DNA of 64,000 nucleotides. Source: Chinchilla lanigera. Taxonomy: Eukaryota; Chordata; Mammalia; Rodentia; Chinchillidae. The stretch covers positions 27,512,132 to 27,576,131 of the forward strand of contig NW_004955425.1 of NCBI RefSeq assembly GCF_000276665.1, written 5' to 3'. Numbering within the stretch: the stretch's first letter is position 1; every line of letters begins with the position of its first letter. The translations under genes were made by a program, and so were the position numbers. Positions 32,960 to 44,570 of this stretch are shown one piece after another. The notes under the pieces were generated by a model. It was given only the letters and a program-made list of their open reading frames with translations, was not told the origin of the DNA and did not search any database.

Positions 32960-35890
32960 AAAAAAGAAACCTGGAAAGTTCAAAGATAACAACAAAAGAT
33001 AAGAGAATTAACAAACAGACTAATCAAGGTATTTAAAGAAGAGCGACAAAAAAAGCTTTCCAAGTTTGGGTAAAGAACTCAGCATAAAGGTAAGAAAGGA
33101 ATACAGAACCCCAAATAATTACGAAGGAAGAAGAAAACTCCCCACGTCATAGTCAAAACCCTAAAGTCCAACACAAGGAAAGTATCTTAAAAGCTGTCAG
33201 AGAAAAGGAAAAATCACTTAGAAAAGTAAAACAACATGTTAAGATTACAACAGACTTTTCAACACAAATATTAAAGGCCAGAAGAGCTTGGCGTAAACTG
33301 TCTCAAGCCTTATGAAAAAAAAATTTTCAACCCAGACTACAAAACTATCTTTCAAAACTTACAGAAAAATAAGGACATTCCATGACAAAGGATACCTTAA
33401 GAAATCTATAAACACTGAAACAGCACTCTAAGAAACTCTCAAGAATATCTCAGCAATAACAAAGCCAAAAATGCCTCAAAGTCTGATTGATGAGTACAAC
33501 AAGCAGGATGAGTAAACAAAAAGGAGAAATAAAAGAATAAACAGAAAAATAGTGCAATGACAAAAATAAGGCAATATCTTTCAAGAATTACTCTAATGTA
33601 AATGGCCTCAACTCCTCAAACTAAAAGACAGTCTGGATGACTGGATCAAAAAGTAAAATATAACTTTGCCGCATCAAAGAGACCCACATACTCCAAGGAG
33701 AAATCCATACACTAAAAATCAAAGGATGGAGAACAATATTCCACGCATCAGGATCCCCAAAACAAGTACAGTTACAATTTTTCTCGAAGTGGACTTCCAT
33801 CTATAACTGATCAAAAGGGGTAAAGAAGGTCACTACATATTAGTTTAAGGAACAATTCAAAAGGAAAACATAACAATTATAACTATATATGCACTGAATA
33901 CCAGTGTGTCCCACTACATAAAACAAACACTACTGGGCATAAAAGATCAAATAAACACCAACAGAAGCATAACAGAAGACCTCAATATACCACTTTCACA
34001 AACAAATCAACTAAACAAAAAAAATCAACAAAGATTAAATATCAGAGCTGAACCATACCATCAAACAAATGGATTTAATAGACAGTGTTCTACTCTACCA
34101 CAACAGAATACATTCTTCTCATCAGCACATGGAACTTTCTCCAAAACAGACCACATACTAGCCCATAAAAGCTTACTTAAATAAATGCAAAAGAACTGCA
34201 TTCTCATGTATACCATTTCTTTCTTCTGAGAAAGAAATTAGGAAAACAGTATCACTCACAATAACATAAAAAATTAAGTATTTAGGAATTAACCTACCTG
34301 AAGAAGTGAAAGACCTCTATAACAAAAAGTACAGTAGTCAAAAAGAGGAGATGGAGATGACTTCATAAAATAGAACTATATGTTCCTAGATGGGTAGAAC
34401 TAATTTTGTCAAAATATTGACAATACAGATTTAGTACAATCCCAATCCAAATGCCAATAGCATTCTTCACAAAACTAGAGAAAATGTACATGAAACCAGA
34501 AGAGATCCAGAATAGTAAAAGCAATCCTGGGCAACAAACACAAGGCAGAAGGCATTACAATCCCAGATTTCAATCTACATTACAAAGCTATGGTGTTAAG
34601 AACAGCATGGTACAAACACAAAAACAAGACACACAGATCAAAAGAAAAGAAGACACAGAAATAACCCATGGGAGGACATTCAGTCATCTCTATTTTGACC
34701 AAGGGGCCAAAAGCATACACTGGAAGAATGGTAGCATTTTTTAAAAATGGTGGTGGGAAAACTGGTTATACTCATGTAAAACACTGAATCTAGACCCATA
34801 TCTACTGCCATGCACAAAAATAAAATCAACATGGATCAAAGATCTAGATATTAAAACATAAACAATTTGCTGGAAGATAAAACAGGTAAAACCCTTAAAG
34901 ACACAGGCATAGATAAGGACTTTCTAAATAGAATCCCAATTACATAGGAAATAAATGAGATTATACCAAATCAAAGAACCTCTACATAGCAAAGGAAACA
35001 ACCAACCTAAGAGAAGAGACAACCAACACAATGTGAAAAAATTCTGCCAGCTATTCCTTGGACAGAAGACTAATACCTAGAGTTTATAAAGAACTCAAAA
35101 GAATTTGATCTTCCAGAATAATAAATCCAATCAAAATGGGCACTTGAAATGAACAGATACTTCTCAGAAGTGGTAGAAATGGCCAACAAATACATGAAAA
35201 TATGTCTAACATCTCTGGTCAGAGAAATGCAAATTAAAACAACACTGAGATTTCATCTTAATCCAGAAAGAATGGACATCATCAAGAAATCAAACAATAA
35301 CAAATAATGGCAAGACTGCAGGGGAAAAAAGGCGCCCTGCTACATTGTTGGTGGAAATGTAAACTAGTACAACCACTATGAAAATCACAATGAAGAATCC
35401 TCAAAAAACTAAAACAGAAATTCCATTCAACTTATCTATTCCCCTTCTAAGTATCTTCTACAAAAAATTAACGACATTATAATACAGTGATTCATCCATT
35501 CCTGTTTATAGCAGTACAACTCCTAGTAGGTAAAACTTAGAAGCAGCATACACATCCATCAACAGATGAATGGATAAAGACAACGTATTTATACATAATG
35601 GAGTACTACTCTACCACAGAGGACAAATCTGAGTCATCTGTAGGAAAATGGATGCACCTCAAAACCATAATGTTAAGTGAAGTAAATGAGACACACAAAC
35701 TAGCAAAAGAAAAGAGAGATAACAGGAAATAAAGAGACAGATCTTTGGTAAACAGGGAGAGGAATCTTGAGATGGAAGGAAAAGGGAAGGGAAGGGGAAT
35801 AAAAGGAATTAGGATGTACATGTACCTATTTCCCAAAATGAATGTAACCACTACACACTACACACATGCATGAATAAAAAAGAAAACAGA
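32960..35890 (+). repeat. degenerate L1 LINE with internal deletion
   Basis: Sense-strand text starts in a region like the 3' end of L1 ORF1 (aaagctgtcagagaaaagga near 33191; aaaggccagaagagcttggc near 33272). It enters the 5' part of ORF2 (gtaaatggcctcaactcctc near 33598; catgcactgaatacc-like near 33890). Near 34190 it jumps to the 3' part of ORF2 (acactggaagaatggtagca near 34720; aaatggccaacaaatacatg near 35177). The 3' UTR ends near gcatgaataaaaaagaaaac at 35868. Frames are broken throughout, so it is inactive. Confidence 0.85.
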
Positions 35891-35988
35891 TTTTATATAC
35901 ATTTTTACTTCTTATTCATCTTGAAAGTAATCAGCTGTATGTAGGGGACATAAATAAAAAGCATAAATTTGTTCATGTTCTTACTTAC

Positions 35989-36164
35989 AGATATTGCTGG
36001 AGAGAGTGTTATATTTCCTATAGATACTTTTAACTCATCCAAAGAAGCCATTGTGTGATGTGAATTATTTGGAAGCACAGGCTTGATTTCTATCCGAATC
36101 TTCTTTGGTTCTTCATCTTCAGAGTCAGAATCACTAGATGAGTAGAAATGGTTCTCTTTGGTAT
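35989..36164 (-). CDS. FCHO2: FCHO2 exon: acidic linker after the U12 intron
   Basis: The exon is 176 bp. It begins AT, completing an Asp codon, then [18 protein letters not shown] and [15 protein letters not shown]. It ends [15 protein letters not shown] and LSPAIS. The donor is a strong gtaagtaag. The acceptor is not AG: the bases just before the exon are ctcac, the AC end of a U12-type intron. The acidic DSDSEDEE run followed by a basic stretch lies in the AP-2-contacting linker and looks like a casein kinase 2 substrate (inference). Confidence 0.96.
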
Positions 36165-36431
36165 GTGAGTCATTAGTTAAAGAATTTAGTTGTCTTATTA
36201 CCTTAGTATATAACCAATTTTCTACACATTTATAAAAAGGAACAAAACCTTTAAAGGTAAAACAGTAATAAATAAAACCACTTTTATTAATAAAATCTTG
36301 TCCAATGAAAAAGTCACATTTTACTATAGCCAATTAAAATTTGAAGAAGTTTTAAGTAACACATTATTGTGTTAACTATCTTCTTATATGTCAACACAAT
36401 CCCTAAGCATACACACACAACGAAAGGATAT
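36165..36431 (-). other. FCHO2: U12-type AT-AC intron of FCHO2 (267 bp)
   Basis: In transcript sense the intron starts ATATCCTTTC (36431-36422), a perfect U12 AT-AC donor. It contains TTCTTTAAC (36184-36176), eight of nine matches to the U12 branch consensus TTCCTTAAC. It ends ctcac at 36165, with the branch adenosine 12 bases from the end. Splicing here joins AAT G to AT ACC AAA, giving the expected residues N-D-T-K. No GT-AG alternative at this position preserves the protein. Removal should need the minor spliceosome (U11/U12/U4atac/U6atac). Confidence 0.95.
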
Positions 36432-36489
36432 CATTCTGATTTGCTTCTGGTTTAATACTATATCCTTCTTCATCCACATCAGGAATGTT
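36432..36489 (-). CDS. FCHO2: FCHO2 exon: linker before the U12 intron
   Basis: The exon is 58 bp, 19 codons plus one base, reading NIPDVDEEGYSIKPEANQN. The acceptor is an ordinary cccatag. The donor is ATATCCTTTC rather than GT. The single last base G pairs with AT of the next exon to make Asp. DVDEEGYSIKPE is a diagnostic FCHO2 segment. Confidence 0.96.
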
Positions 36490-37255
36490 CTATGGGAAAA
36501 AGAAAAAAAATTACTGTAATGACAACTCCAATATACAAAACTATTATAGATCAGCAAAACAACCTTAATTACTACTTAAGAATCAAATCATTTATCAAGT
36601 ACCAATATGTTAAAATTCTTAGCACTGCGGAAAAATTGTATCTTTCTAGTCAATTAGCTTCAAATCACATTCCATGTTTTGTCTGAAGAAAAACCTGCAA
36701 AATGGAACAGGATAAACACGATCATAGTGTCAGGGCAAAAAACTGCCAAGATGAAGACCAATTCAGAGTGCTCAAAATCTATAGTTTCTCAGTGAATCAG
36801 AGAATATGTGATTTTAAAAAGTATTAAGGTAAATACTCTTGAAGCTACAAGAAACTATATGGAAATAAAAGGGACAGTGTCCCTTTAAAGCAGTTTTAAG
36901 TCTGGGGGAGCTACTTATGACAATGCATCAATATCTGCCCATATGTCATGAAGAGTCACCATGGGCCTCCTTAAAGAAGACTTTATTAAAAAGATAAATA
37001 AGTAAAACTTGAAACTGAATCAGATCAAGTCTCTAGATTCAAATACCATTTTCCCTAACATGCAGATGTAAAACATAACACCTTATGGGAATGCAATCAG
37101 CAAACTCCTGACTAAAGTAAGCTACTAAACAAACCACTAAGTCTCTTCAATAAATAGAACTAGAGATAATGACCAGTATAAACACAGAACGGTTATCTGA
37201 AAATACTAAGGAGTGGTATTGTGATGACATTTTAGGATATATGTGATACATATAT
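36490..37255. other. intron, no recognised element
   Basis: Intron upstream of exon 36432-36489. No repeat family recognised. Confidence 0.5.
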
Positions 37256-37256
37256 A

Positions 37257-37318
37257 TGGGGCAGAGGAAGAGAGGAAGGGAGAGAGAAAGAGGGAGGGAA
37301 AGAGAGAGAGAGAGAGTA
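37257..37318 (+). repeat. GA-rich low-complexity tract
   Basis: A purine run of gaggaaggg and (ga)n units, about 60 bases. The hydrophobic reading frame on the other strand is a translation of this tract. Confidence 0.9.
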
Positions 37319-37558
37319 AGGATATATATCTGCTTAACTTCATGAAAAATAAAACCACTGGAAGAATAATCTAAACACAATGAAGTTGTTCATCTAAAAA
37401 GAGAGGAAAATGCAGTAGAAAAATATAGGAAAAAGAGACACTTCTGAGTATGCTTTTGTGGTTAATAAGGGAATATTCCTGGATTTTTTTTAAAATATAC
37501 ATGTAAATACTTGGGGATAAAAATGCTGTAATGTAGTATCTTCAACTAAAACAGATAG

Positions 37559-37716
37559 GAATGGGCAGAGTGGTGCATGTCTGTAGTCCCAGCACTCAGA
37601 AGGCTGAGGCAAGAGAATTGCCCTAAGTTTGAGACCAGCCCGTACTACATAGTGAGCTCAAGGCCTGCCTGAACTACATAGGGAGACCCTCTCTCAAAAA
37701 GCACACACACAAAAAG
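37559..37716 (+). repeat. B1-like SINE
   Basis: Forward orientation: gaatgggcagagtggtgcat, ctgtagtcccagcactcaga and two copies of the gagctcaaggcctgcctgaa-type phrase, ending in a caaaaagc tail. Confidence 0.88.
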
Positions 37717-37996
37717 AAATAGGAAAAAGTTATACACATACATAAAAACACACATATATACAGGACAAAAATATTAAAGTACATGTAAGTTACAAGGAGG
37801 ATGCAATTATTCTTTGTATTATTTTACGCTTTTATTTTTATAAATTGGAAATTATTTCTAAATAAATGCCTAAAAAAATATCACTGCCTCAGAACGTCAG
37901 GGTATTGCAGTCAAGTGTGGATTAATTAGAAATCAGAATAAAGTTATACTGAAATACTTTATTCCTATTCCAAGCGGCCTACAAAAACACGGGGTA

Positions 37997-38293
37997 CAAT
38001 AGTCCTTCTGCCATTCAATTCAGTTTGCTTTCCACAATTTCAATTACCTGTGGCTAGCTACAGTCTGAAAATATTAAATTGAAAATTCCAGAAATCAAAA
38101 ACTCCTAAACTTGAAGTGATTTTTATTACAGTATATCTGTTTAACTTTTCTTATTATTGTTAATCTCTTAATGTGCCTAATTCATTAAACTATCACATAT
38201 ATGTATATATGTATACAAAAGAACATACATACATGTGAATCCTCACAAGAGGAATCTTAGAATATATCCCCCTTAAGTCAGAAGTGACTACTG
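37997..38293. repeat. Tigger1-like internally deleted DNA transposon
   Basis: Left end caatagtccttc and right end (inverted) cagtagtcactt are related terminal repeats, with TA on both sides (37995-37996 and 38294-38295). Internal ccacaatttcaattacctgt and tgaaaatattaaattgaaaa are characteristic of the Tigger family, which is normally about 2.4 kb; this copy is only about 297 bp. Confidence 0.75.
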
Positions 38294-38639
38294 TATTTAG
38301 TCTCCTGGAGGTTCTATCTGGAATGTGATAACTGACACTACTTTAAATTTGCTTACAATGGACTATATAGTACAATGTAATAATTAAAAATGATACCAAC
38401 CTGCTTTCTATGAAGTTGACTAAGCTGTGTTTGGGCTCATTTACAGATTATAATTATAGTATCTGCTCAAACTACATAAACAACTATCTGAAGGTACTGG
38501 CGGCTGACTTAGAACAACCACAGGAAGGGCTCTACAAAGTAGAGCCCAAAAACTCTATAAATAAATAAAAGTGGAAGTCTAAAAAGGTTCAACCTATAGG
38601 AAGGCAAGAAAATGAAATAAAATGTTAAGGTGTGGAGGA

Positions 38640-39345
38640 AAAGAGAAAAGTAAAATAAAATGGTAAACTTAAACGCTGACATCATTAAATACAAGTGGTC
38701 CAAACACATCAACTAAAAAGCTTCTGCAAAATAAAAGAAACAATCAACAACACTGAGAGACAACCTACAGAATGGGAGAAAATATTTATAAACTATTTAC
38801 CCAAAAAGAGATTCATATCCAGAATATGTAAGGGGCTTTAACAACTCAACAGCAAAGAAGCAAAAATAAAACAGTCAGCAAGTGTAAGAAAAGCTGCTTA
38901 ACATCAGTAAATATCAAAGAAATGCAAATCAAAATCACAATGAATTATCATTTCATCCCAGTTAGAATGGCCAGGTAGTTGGGCTCTGATGTTTATTGTA
39001 GTATTATTTATAGCAGCAGCCTTGGTGTCCATCAACAGATAAAAGGATAAAGAAAATGTAGTGGAGTATTATTCAGCTACACAAAGGGAATGAACTCCTG
39101 TCACTTCTAATAATGTGGACAAACTTAGAGACATGTTTAAGTGAAATAAGTCAAGCACAGAAACACCAATTAATACACGTCCTCACTTATATGGTGAAGC
39201 TAAAGAAATTATTTTAAGGTGATGAATATGTCAGTTACTGTTATCTGATCATTACATTATATACAAGTGTGAGATGTCACACTATATACCATGCATATGT
39301 ATGATTACTGTGCTGATTAAAAAATAAAAATATAATTGTATTTTA
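38640..39345 (+). repeat. L1 ORF2 3' end fragment
   Basis: tctgcaaaataaaagaaaca, agaaatgcaaatcaaaatca, tccatcaacagataaaagga and ggagtattattcagctacac follow the end of L1 ORF2 in sense orientation. It ends in an AT-rich 3' UTR. Confidence 0.8.
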
Positions 39346-39559
39346 TAAAATAAAATCACAATTATTAACAACTAAAATTGATCAAAGTAATAAATATTGA
39401 GGCTGGTAGAATGAATAAAAAATACGATCCAACTATAAACTGTGTATAAAAAAATTACTTCAAATATGATGATATAGGTAGGCTGAAAGATGAAGGATAG
39501 AAAAATATACATTAACAGTAATAAACAGGCAGAAGTAGCTATTTTAGTATTTAAAGTAG

Positions 39560-40135
39560 GTTCAAAAAGAAAATTACCAGGGCACAGACAATGTCCACAT
39601 AAAAACCTATATTTATAGCAACTTTACTTCTAACAGCCCAAAACTGGAAACGACTAAAATATCCTTAGTAAGTGAATGGTTAAACTCCTGTATACCCATT
39701 ACATAGACTACTATTCAGCAACAAAAAAAAGAACTCTATGTACTACTGAATACAACACCCTAGATGAATACTGACAGAACACTGTGAAGTGAAAAAAGGA
39801 AACCCCAAAATGGTATTATACAATTCCCATTATAATGTTGTTCAGTTTGACAGAATCACAGAAACGGAGAAAAGATGACTGGTGGCCAAAGGCTGAAGAG
39901 AGGTGGAGAAAGGAAAATTTCTAGATAAAAAAGTCACCAACACAAGGGATCCTTCTCATAATGAGAATGTTGTTTTGACTGAATTGTGTCAATATCCTAG
40001 TTGTGAAACTAGTTTTGCAAGATGTCACACCAGGAGAAAGGAATGACACATACATGGTATTGTCCTATACTATCTTTGCAACCTTTTGTTAATCTATAAT
40101 TATTTCCAAATAAAGTATTTTTACAGCAATGATTC
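39560..40135 (+). repeat. older L1M 3' end
   Basis: ctttacttctaacagcccaa, gtgaatggttaaactcctgt, actattcagcaacaaaaaaa, then a 3' UTR part ending ttatttccaaataaagtatt near 40105. Sense orientation; older and more diverged than the fragment before it. Confidence 0.7.
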
Positions 40136-40220
40136 TAAATGTACTTTTTCATGCTAGAACTATTCACAGAAACTTGGTACTAGAAACATCTTCCATACGA
40201 CCTTGTATATATCATTATCC

Positions 40221-40314
40221 TTTTTTGGGGTTTTTTTTTTCTGGTACTGGGAATCAAACTCACGACCTTCCACTTGCCAGGCAGGCGCTGTGCCACTGAG
40301 CTAAATCCCCAGCC
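40221..40314 (-). repeat. ID-like SINE, inverted-pair left arm
   Basis: Reverse orientation: T-run, ctggtactgggaatcaaact, cacttgccaggcaggcgctg and aaatccccagccc. Flanking tatatcattat at 40208 and 40317 is its target duplication. It pairs with the forward copy at 40460. Confidence 0.93.
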
Positions 40315-40459
40315 CTTATATCATTATTCTTACACTTGATCTTGTATATAGCCCACACTGCCGACATGAACCAAAAGTGGTATGAAGAACAGGATAGACA
40401 ACTTCACCTATCAATTGTCAAAAGCAGTTGTGGTGGTGATTTTTAAAAAATTACTATAA

Positions 40460-40570
40460 GGGCTGGGGATTTAGCTCAGCGGCACAGCGCCTGCCTGGCA
40501 AGCGCAAGGTAGCGAGTTCCATTGCCAGTACCAGAAAAAAACAAAAAACAAAACAAACAAACAAACAAAA
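40460..40570 (+). repeat. ID-like SINE, inverted-pair right arm
   Basis: Forward, full-length: gggctggggatttagctcag, ggcacagcgcctgcctggca, agcgcaaggt and an A-rich (caaa)n tail. Flanking attactataag (40450) and attactgtaag (40569) are its target duplication. Confidence 0.93.
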
Positions 40571-40906
40571 TTACTGTAAGGGAGCTCAAGAGTCAGTGAA
40601 ATGTTTCATAATCTGAAATTGGGAGACACTGACAAAAAAGGGCAACCTTCACAAGATGTCACCCCTCCAATGAGTATTTTTAAGTGCACAGACCTTTAAA
40701 AAATAAGATAAAATAAGGAAATGAACAATAGTTTCTCTACTAACAGAACATACTGATATTTCTAAAAATAATTAAGGCCATAACTAGCTAATAAATAATA
40801 ACTGGCCAGAAATAAAGGGAGACAAAAAAGTAAGTCTCCTTTCCCTGCTATCCACCACTATAATCTGTCTGTCCAAAGGTAACCACGATTAACCATTTGT
40901 TAAAAA

Positions 40907-40928
40907 CACACACACACACACACACACA
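40907..40928 (+). repeat. (CA)n microsatellite
   Basis: About 11 CA units followed by tgcatgcat. Confidence 0.9.
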
Positions 40929-41579
40929 TGCATGCATATTTATATTTAAAACAGGACTTTTAAAAATCGGTATCTCCTTTTAATTAGTAAGTTCAGCAAA
41001 CAGATCAACCTAATTATAACCTAATTATAACATCTGATTATTGTCCCATCAAGTGAATATTTAAAAATTTAACGAGTTCTCATTTTGATGGATGCTTTTG
41101 GTGTCTTTCCCCTTTCCTTTACATATATATCTTGACCAAGAGTGTATATGTGTGTAGATACTGTAGAGATACAATGTATTGTGAACACAGCCATAACTGT
41201 AAGCGTCTAGCAAGGGATTACAGTCAAAAACAGTATGTATTTCTTACTTGAGGTGATACTGCCAAATTATCTACAAAACATTGTCCTGATTTACATTACT
41301 ACCAAAACTGTGAGTATATCAAAAATTTTTACCATATGACTGAACGTACAGTAGTTTCATTTCAATTTGCATCAGTTTTAAGTAGTATTTATTATAGTTA
41401 TTTACCATTTTTATTTCTTTTTATGAAAACTTTTTAATTCTTTTTACTATTAGGCATTTTTGTACTCATTTGTATAAAAAACATTTTAATGAAAGTAACC
41501 AGTCCTTTGTTAGATGTCTTGCAAAGTTTGGCTTTGGTGAGTCAAAACCTTTTTTGTTTAATAACAATTTATTGAAATT

Positions 41580-41735
41580 ACATGGTGGGTGATACATACC
41601 CATAATCCCAGCACTCATGAGGCTGAGGCAGGAGGACTGGTGTGACTTTGAGGCCAGACTGAGCTACACAGTGAGTTCAAGGCCAGCCTGGACCACGTAG
41701 TGAGACCCTGTCCCAAACCACTCCCTCCAAAAAAT
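41580..41735 (+). repeat. B1-like SINE with TSD
   Basis: Forward: gggtgatacatacccataat, cctgtcccaaacc and the doubled tgagctacacagtgagttca phrase. The flanks aaattacatggtg (41574) and aaattacatggtg (41731) are direct repeats. Confidence 0.92.
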
Positions 41736-42047
41736 TACATGGTGTATTTTACTATGTCCTTTCATGATGTATGTTTTCTCATGTGTATATAAGAAAATGC
41801 TGTATTGTGTTTAACCCTTTTCTATTCAGATACGTACAGCCTACAGTTCAAAACTGCATAAAAATTGATCACTGTGGAACAGCAACAATAAACTGAAAGA
41901 ATTAAAAATGTTTTAAGAAAGCATACATAGAAGAAAACATGTAAAACATCAGGGAATAAAGAACTTCATTCAGTGTTCTACTTAGTACTTTATCTATACT
42001 TAATCTGGGTACTTTGTGAGAGCCTGTCTCAAAATGAAATAAAAAAG

Positions 42048-42265
42048 AGCTGGAGTTGTAGCTCAGTGCTCCCCAGATTCAATCCCAGTACCCTTCCTCC
42101 CCTCCCCACAAAAAAGAAAACAGCTGAAATATAAAACAAAAACACTGGGCTGGGGATTTAGCCCAGCGGCACAGCGCCTGCCTGGCAAGCGTGAGGTCGT
42201 GAGTTCAATTCCCAGTACCAGAAAAAAAACCAACCAAACAAACAAACAACAACAACAACAAAAAC
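42048..42265 (+). repeat. ID-like SINE fragment plus full ID-like SINE
   Basis: A fragment at 42048-42115 (agctggagttgtagctcagt, with box A joined directly to the B-box half) is followed by a full-length copy at 42146-42265 (gggctggggatttagcccag to cccagtaccag) with a (caaa)n(caa)n tail. Confidence 0.88.
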
Positions 42266-42269
42266 CCCC

Positions 42270-43009
42270 ACTAGTGTAGCCTAACTTACATAAAACAAAA
42301 TGTTTCACAAAATATTTTTAGTTCTTTATTTTGGTATACCACTATACTGCAAAAGGTAAAATGATTTTATGCCAAAGCAAACTGTTATGCAAGCAAAAAC
42401 AGTAAGAAGAGTATCTGAAATTATTACACTTAAATACAAGCAGTGTCTTATGAACAGAACAGCTGGAAAAATATGCTGTCTACACATTATTTACAGCATC
42501 TGATAAGTCTACTCCTCAGCTGCATCTCTCCCCAGGAGCTCCATTTGGTATCTTTAATTATACATAAAAAAATAATTTAACCAAGACGAATGAACAAGCC
42601 TTCTTTAAAACACACAAAAATAGTGGCCATTCTTGCCACTATTTCTAAAATGAGAACCTCTTAATTAAAACTCAAATGCATGAATAAATAGGGCTGAATT
42701 TTAATAGAGCTAAGGCTAAAATAGTAAAAGTATGACACTTTAAAATAAAGTATGTAGATTTGTTATCTGACATTTTTTTTTCTAAGAAAGAGTATGGTGA
42801 TATGGCCCCACTCTAATTTTAAAAGCAAAATGTCATCTCTCCAAAAGCAGTTAGAAATACTAGTTAACTGGGGAGCACCTGACAATGTAAAACCAAAGTA
42901 TACTTTCAAAACAATTTTCATAGTGAATTTAAAATAACAGCATTTTTCTTTTAACAACTGGTTAACAGATAAAATTTAAATTGACTATATCAAAGTTAAC
43001 TCTACTTAC
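42270..43009. other. intron, no recognised element
   Basis: AT-rich intron downstream of exon 43010-43034. A short inverted phrase tagtggccattcttgccacta sits at 42622. Confidence 0.5.
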
Positions 43010-43034
43010 AAGTGAATCTGCATCAGGACATTCC
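43010..43034 (-). CDS. FCHO2: FCHO2 exon: 25-bp exon ECPDADSL
   Basis: The exon has 25 bases: one base completing Val, then GAA TGT CCT GAT GCA GAT TCA CTT. The acceptor is tttatag and the donor gtaagtag. It supplies ECPDADSL between KDAESV and NIPDVDEE. It is too short for an open-frame scan and was placed by phase and expected order. Skipping it would shift the frame. Confidence 0.95.
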
Positions 43035-43036
43035 CT

Positions 43037-44060
43037 ATAAAAAACAAAGAAATTATCAGAAACATCTGAGTATTAAAACTGCTAATTATACCACCTTTAC
43101 AGTATCTACCTTGCTATTTAAGTACACTTTTATTTAAACTCTGTAATTATTTAGAAGAATCAAATCACAAAGATTAGAATATACCAAATCATAATCCATA
43201 ATACTTGATAAAACAAAACACAAACAGCTTTCAAGTTTTCTAAAAACTATTTTCAAAATTACTTCTCTTCCATAAATATAGTACTTGTACATCTTATCAA
43301 GGAACTTGTCAGTTCTCTAAGACTTTCCAGTGGCTTTTTACTTTTTAAGTAAAAAAAGTTTATTTTAATAAGATTCCCTTAAAGAAGAAAGCTTGGCTTT
43401 AAAGAACAAAAGCTATATTTAAAATGACAAATAGTCTAAAAAATTTATCCAGTAACAGTGGATAAATTTATACTAATTGATACATAAATTTTTTAAATAA
43501 AAAATTTTAAGACATTTCAGTTTCAGCTAGCTACTTTTTATAACTCAAAACTAGTTTTCTCCTAATCAATAAGTAGACTTCCAGTTGAGGTAACTTTCTA
43601 GTTTAATAGAAAATGTAGCTGAGAACTGATATTCTATCATTTGACTGATAAAACAAATACTGAGTTTGCACAGAAGCTAGTGAAAACTATATTTTAAATG
43701 TAAAACTAAAACACAAAGAACAAAACACATAAAATTAAGTCCTCTGAGGTCACAGGAATAAGGTTATACACTCTAAAACTCACAAAAATTAAGAGTGCAG
43801 ATCTAAAAGGTATTTGGATCTCTGACGTGAAACAATTAATACACAGAATATCAGAATCCCGTACAAACAGATAATCTCTATCTGCCCAAAGACAAAGCAC
43901 AAAACAGAAAAACCTATGAATTGTTTTGATAAAGGAAGACAGATTTAAAAATGAAAAACCAAGATGACTACACTGCTCTTAATCCAAACTAAAGTATCGG
44001 AGACACAAGATAAATGTAAACCCCACTTATCTTTATATACACTTAAAAATCACTTTTAAA
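43037..44060. other. intron, no recognised element
   Basis: About 1 kb of AT-rich intron between exon 43010-43034 and a B1-like SINE. A small repeated phrase (gaacaaaa..) is present; nothing else recognised. Confidence 0.5.
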
Positions 44061-44062
44061 AA

Positions 44063-44178
44063 GCCAAGCACAGTGGCACACGCTTAAAATCTCAGCTTCT
44101 CAGGAGGCTGGAGCAGGGAGATTGCTTGAGCCCAGGAATTTGAGACCCTCCTCACAGCAAACACTGTCTCCCGAAAAA
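44063..44178 (+). repeat. B1-like SINE
   Basis: Forward: gccaagcacagtggcacacg, ttctcaggaggctggagcag and ttgagcccaggaatttgaga. The 'gagcccaggaatttgag' wording differs from the other B1-like copies, so it is a separate, older variant. Confidence 0.8.
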
Positions 44179-44386
44179 GCAGGGGAGGGAATCACTTTAA
44201 AATTGCTAATTTCAAAATACAACTTCCTTACTGGTAGATGGGGAATACTATATATGGGAGAAAAACCTGTGTTGGCTTTGGGGAAATATTCCAAGAATAG
44301 CACAACAATAAATTAAATCCTAGAAAATCAAATTGATCAATATGTTAGAACTTCTGTACTTTCTCCTTTTTAAAAAAGACAGTTTA

Positions 44387-44570
44387 ATCAGGCATAGTGG
44401 CACATGTTTCTAACCCCAATAATCTAGGAAGCTAAGGCAGGAAAATCTCAAATTCAAGCCTATCCTGGAAACTTAGTAAAATGTTTTTGAAGGGCTGGGG
44501 ATATAGCTCACTACAAAGGTCATGGGTTCAATCTCTCAATCCCTAGTAGCTCCCCACTAAAAAAACAGTT
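44387..44570 (+). repeat. B1-like SINE plus ID-like SINE fragment
   Basis: B1-like copy at 44387-44475 (aggcatagtggcacatgttt) followed by an ID-like copy at 44494-44555 (ggctggggatatagctcact), internally deleted between its A-box and B-box parts. Confidence 0.75.

Noticed and set aside
34451..34744. Frames of 90-100 residues at 33906-34744
   Set aside because: These are broken pieces of L1 ORF2, not host genes.
36165..36240. GT-AG alternatives for the exon starting at 36164
   Set aside because: The nearest upstream AGs (in ggtaataag and actaag) would add a stretch of frame-breaking or non-homologous residues; the AC end gives the exact expected junction.
40460..40535. Possible tRNA gene (A-box and B-box present)
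   Set aside because: It is the tRNA-derived head of an ID-like SINE with an A-rich tail and target duplication, not a tRNA gene; the same applies to every other copy.
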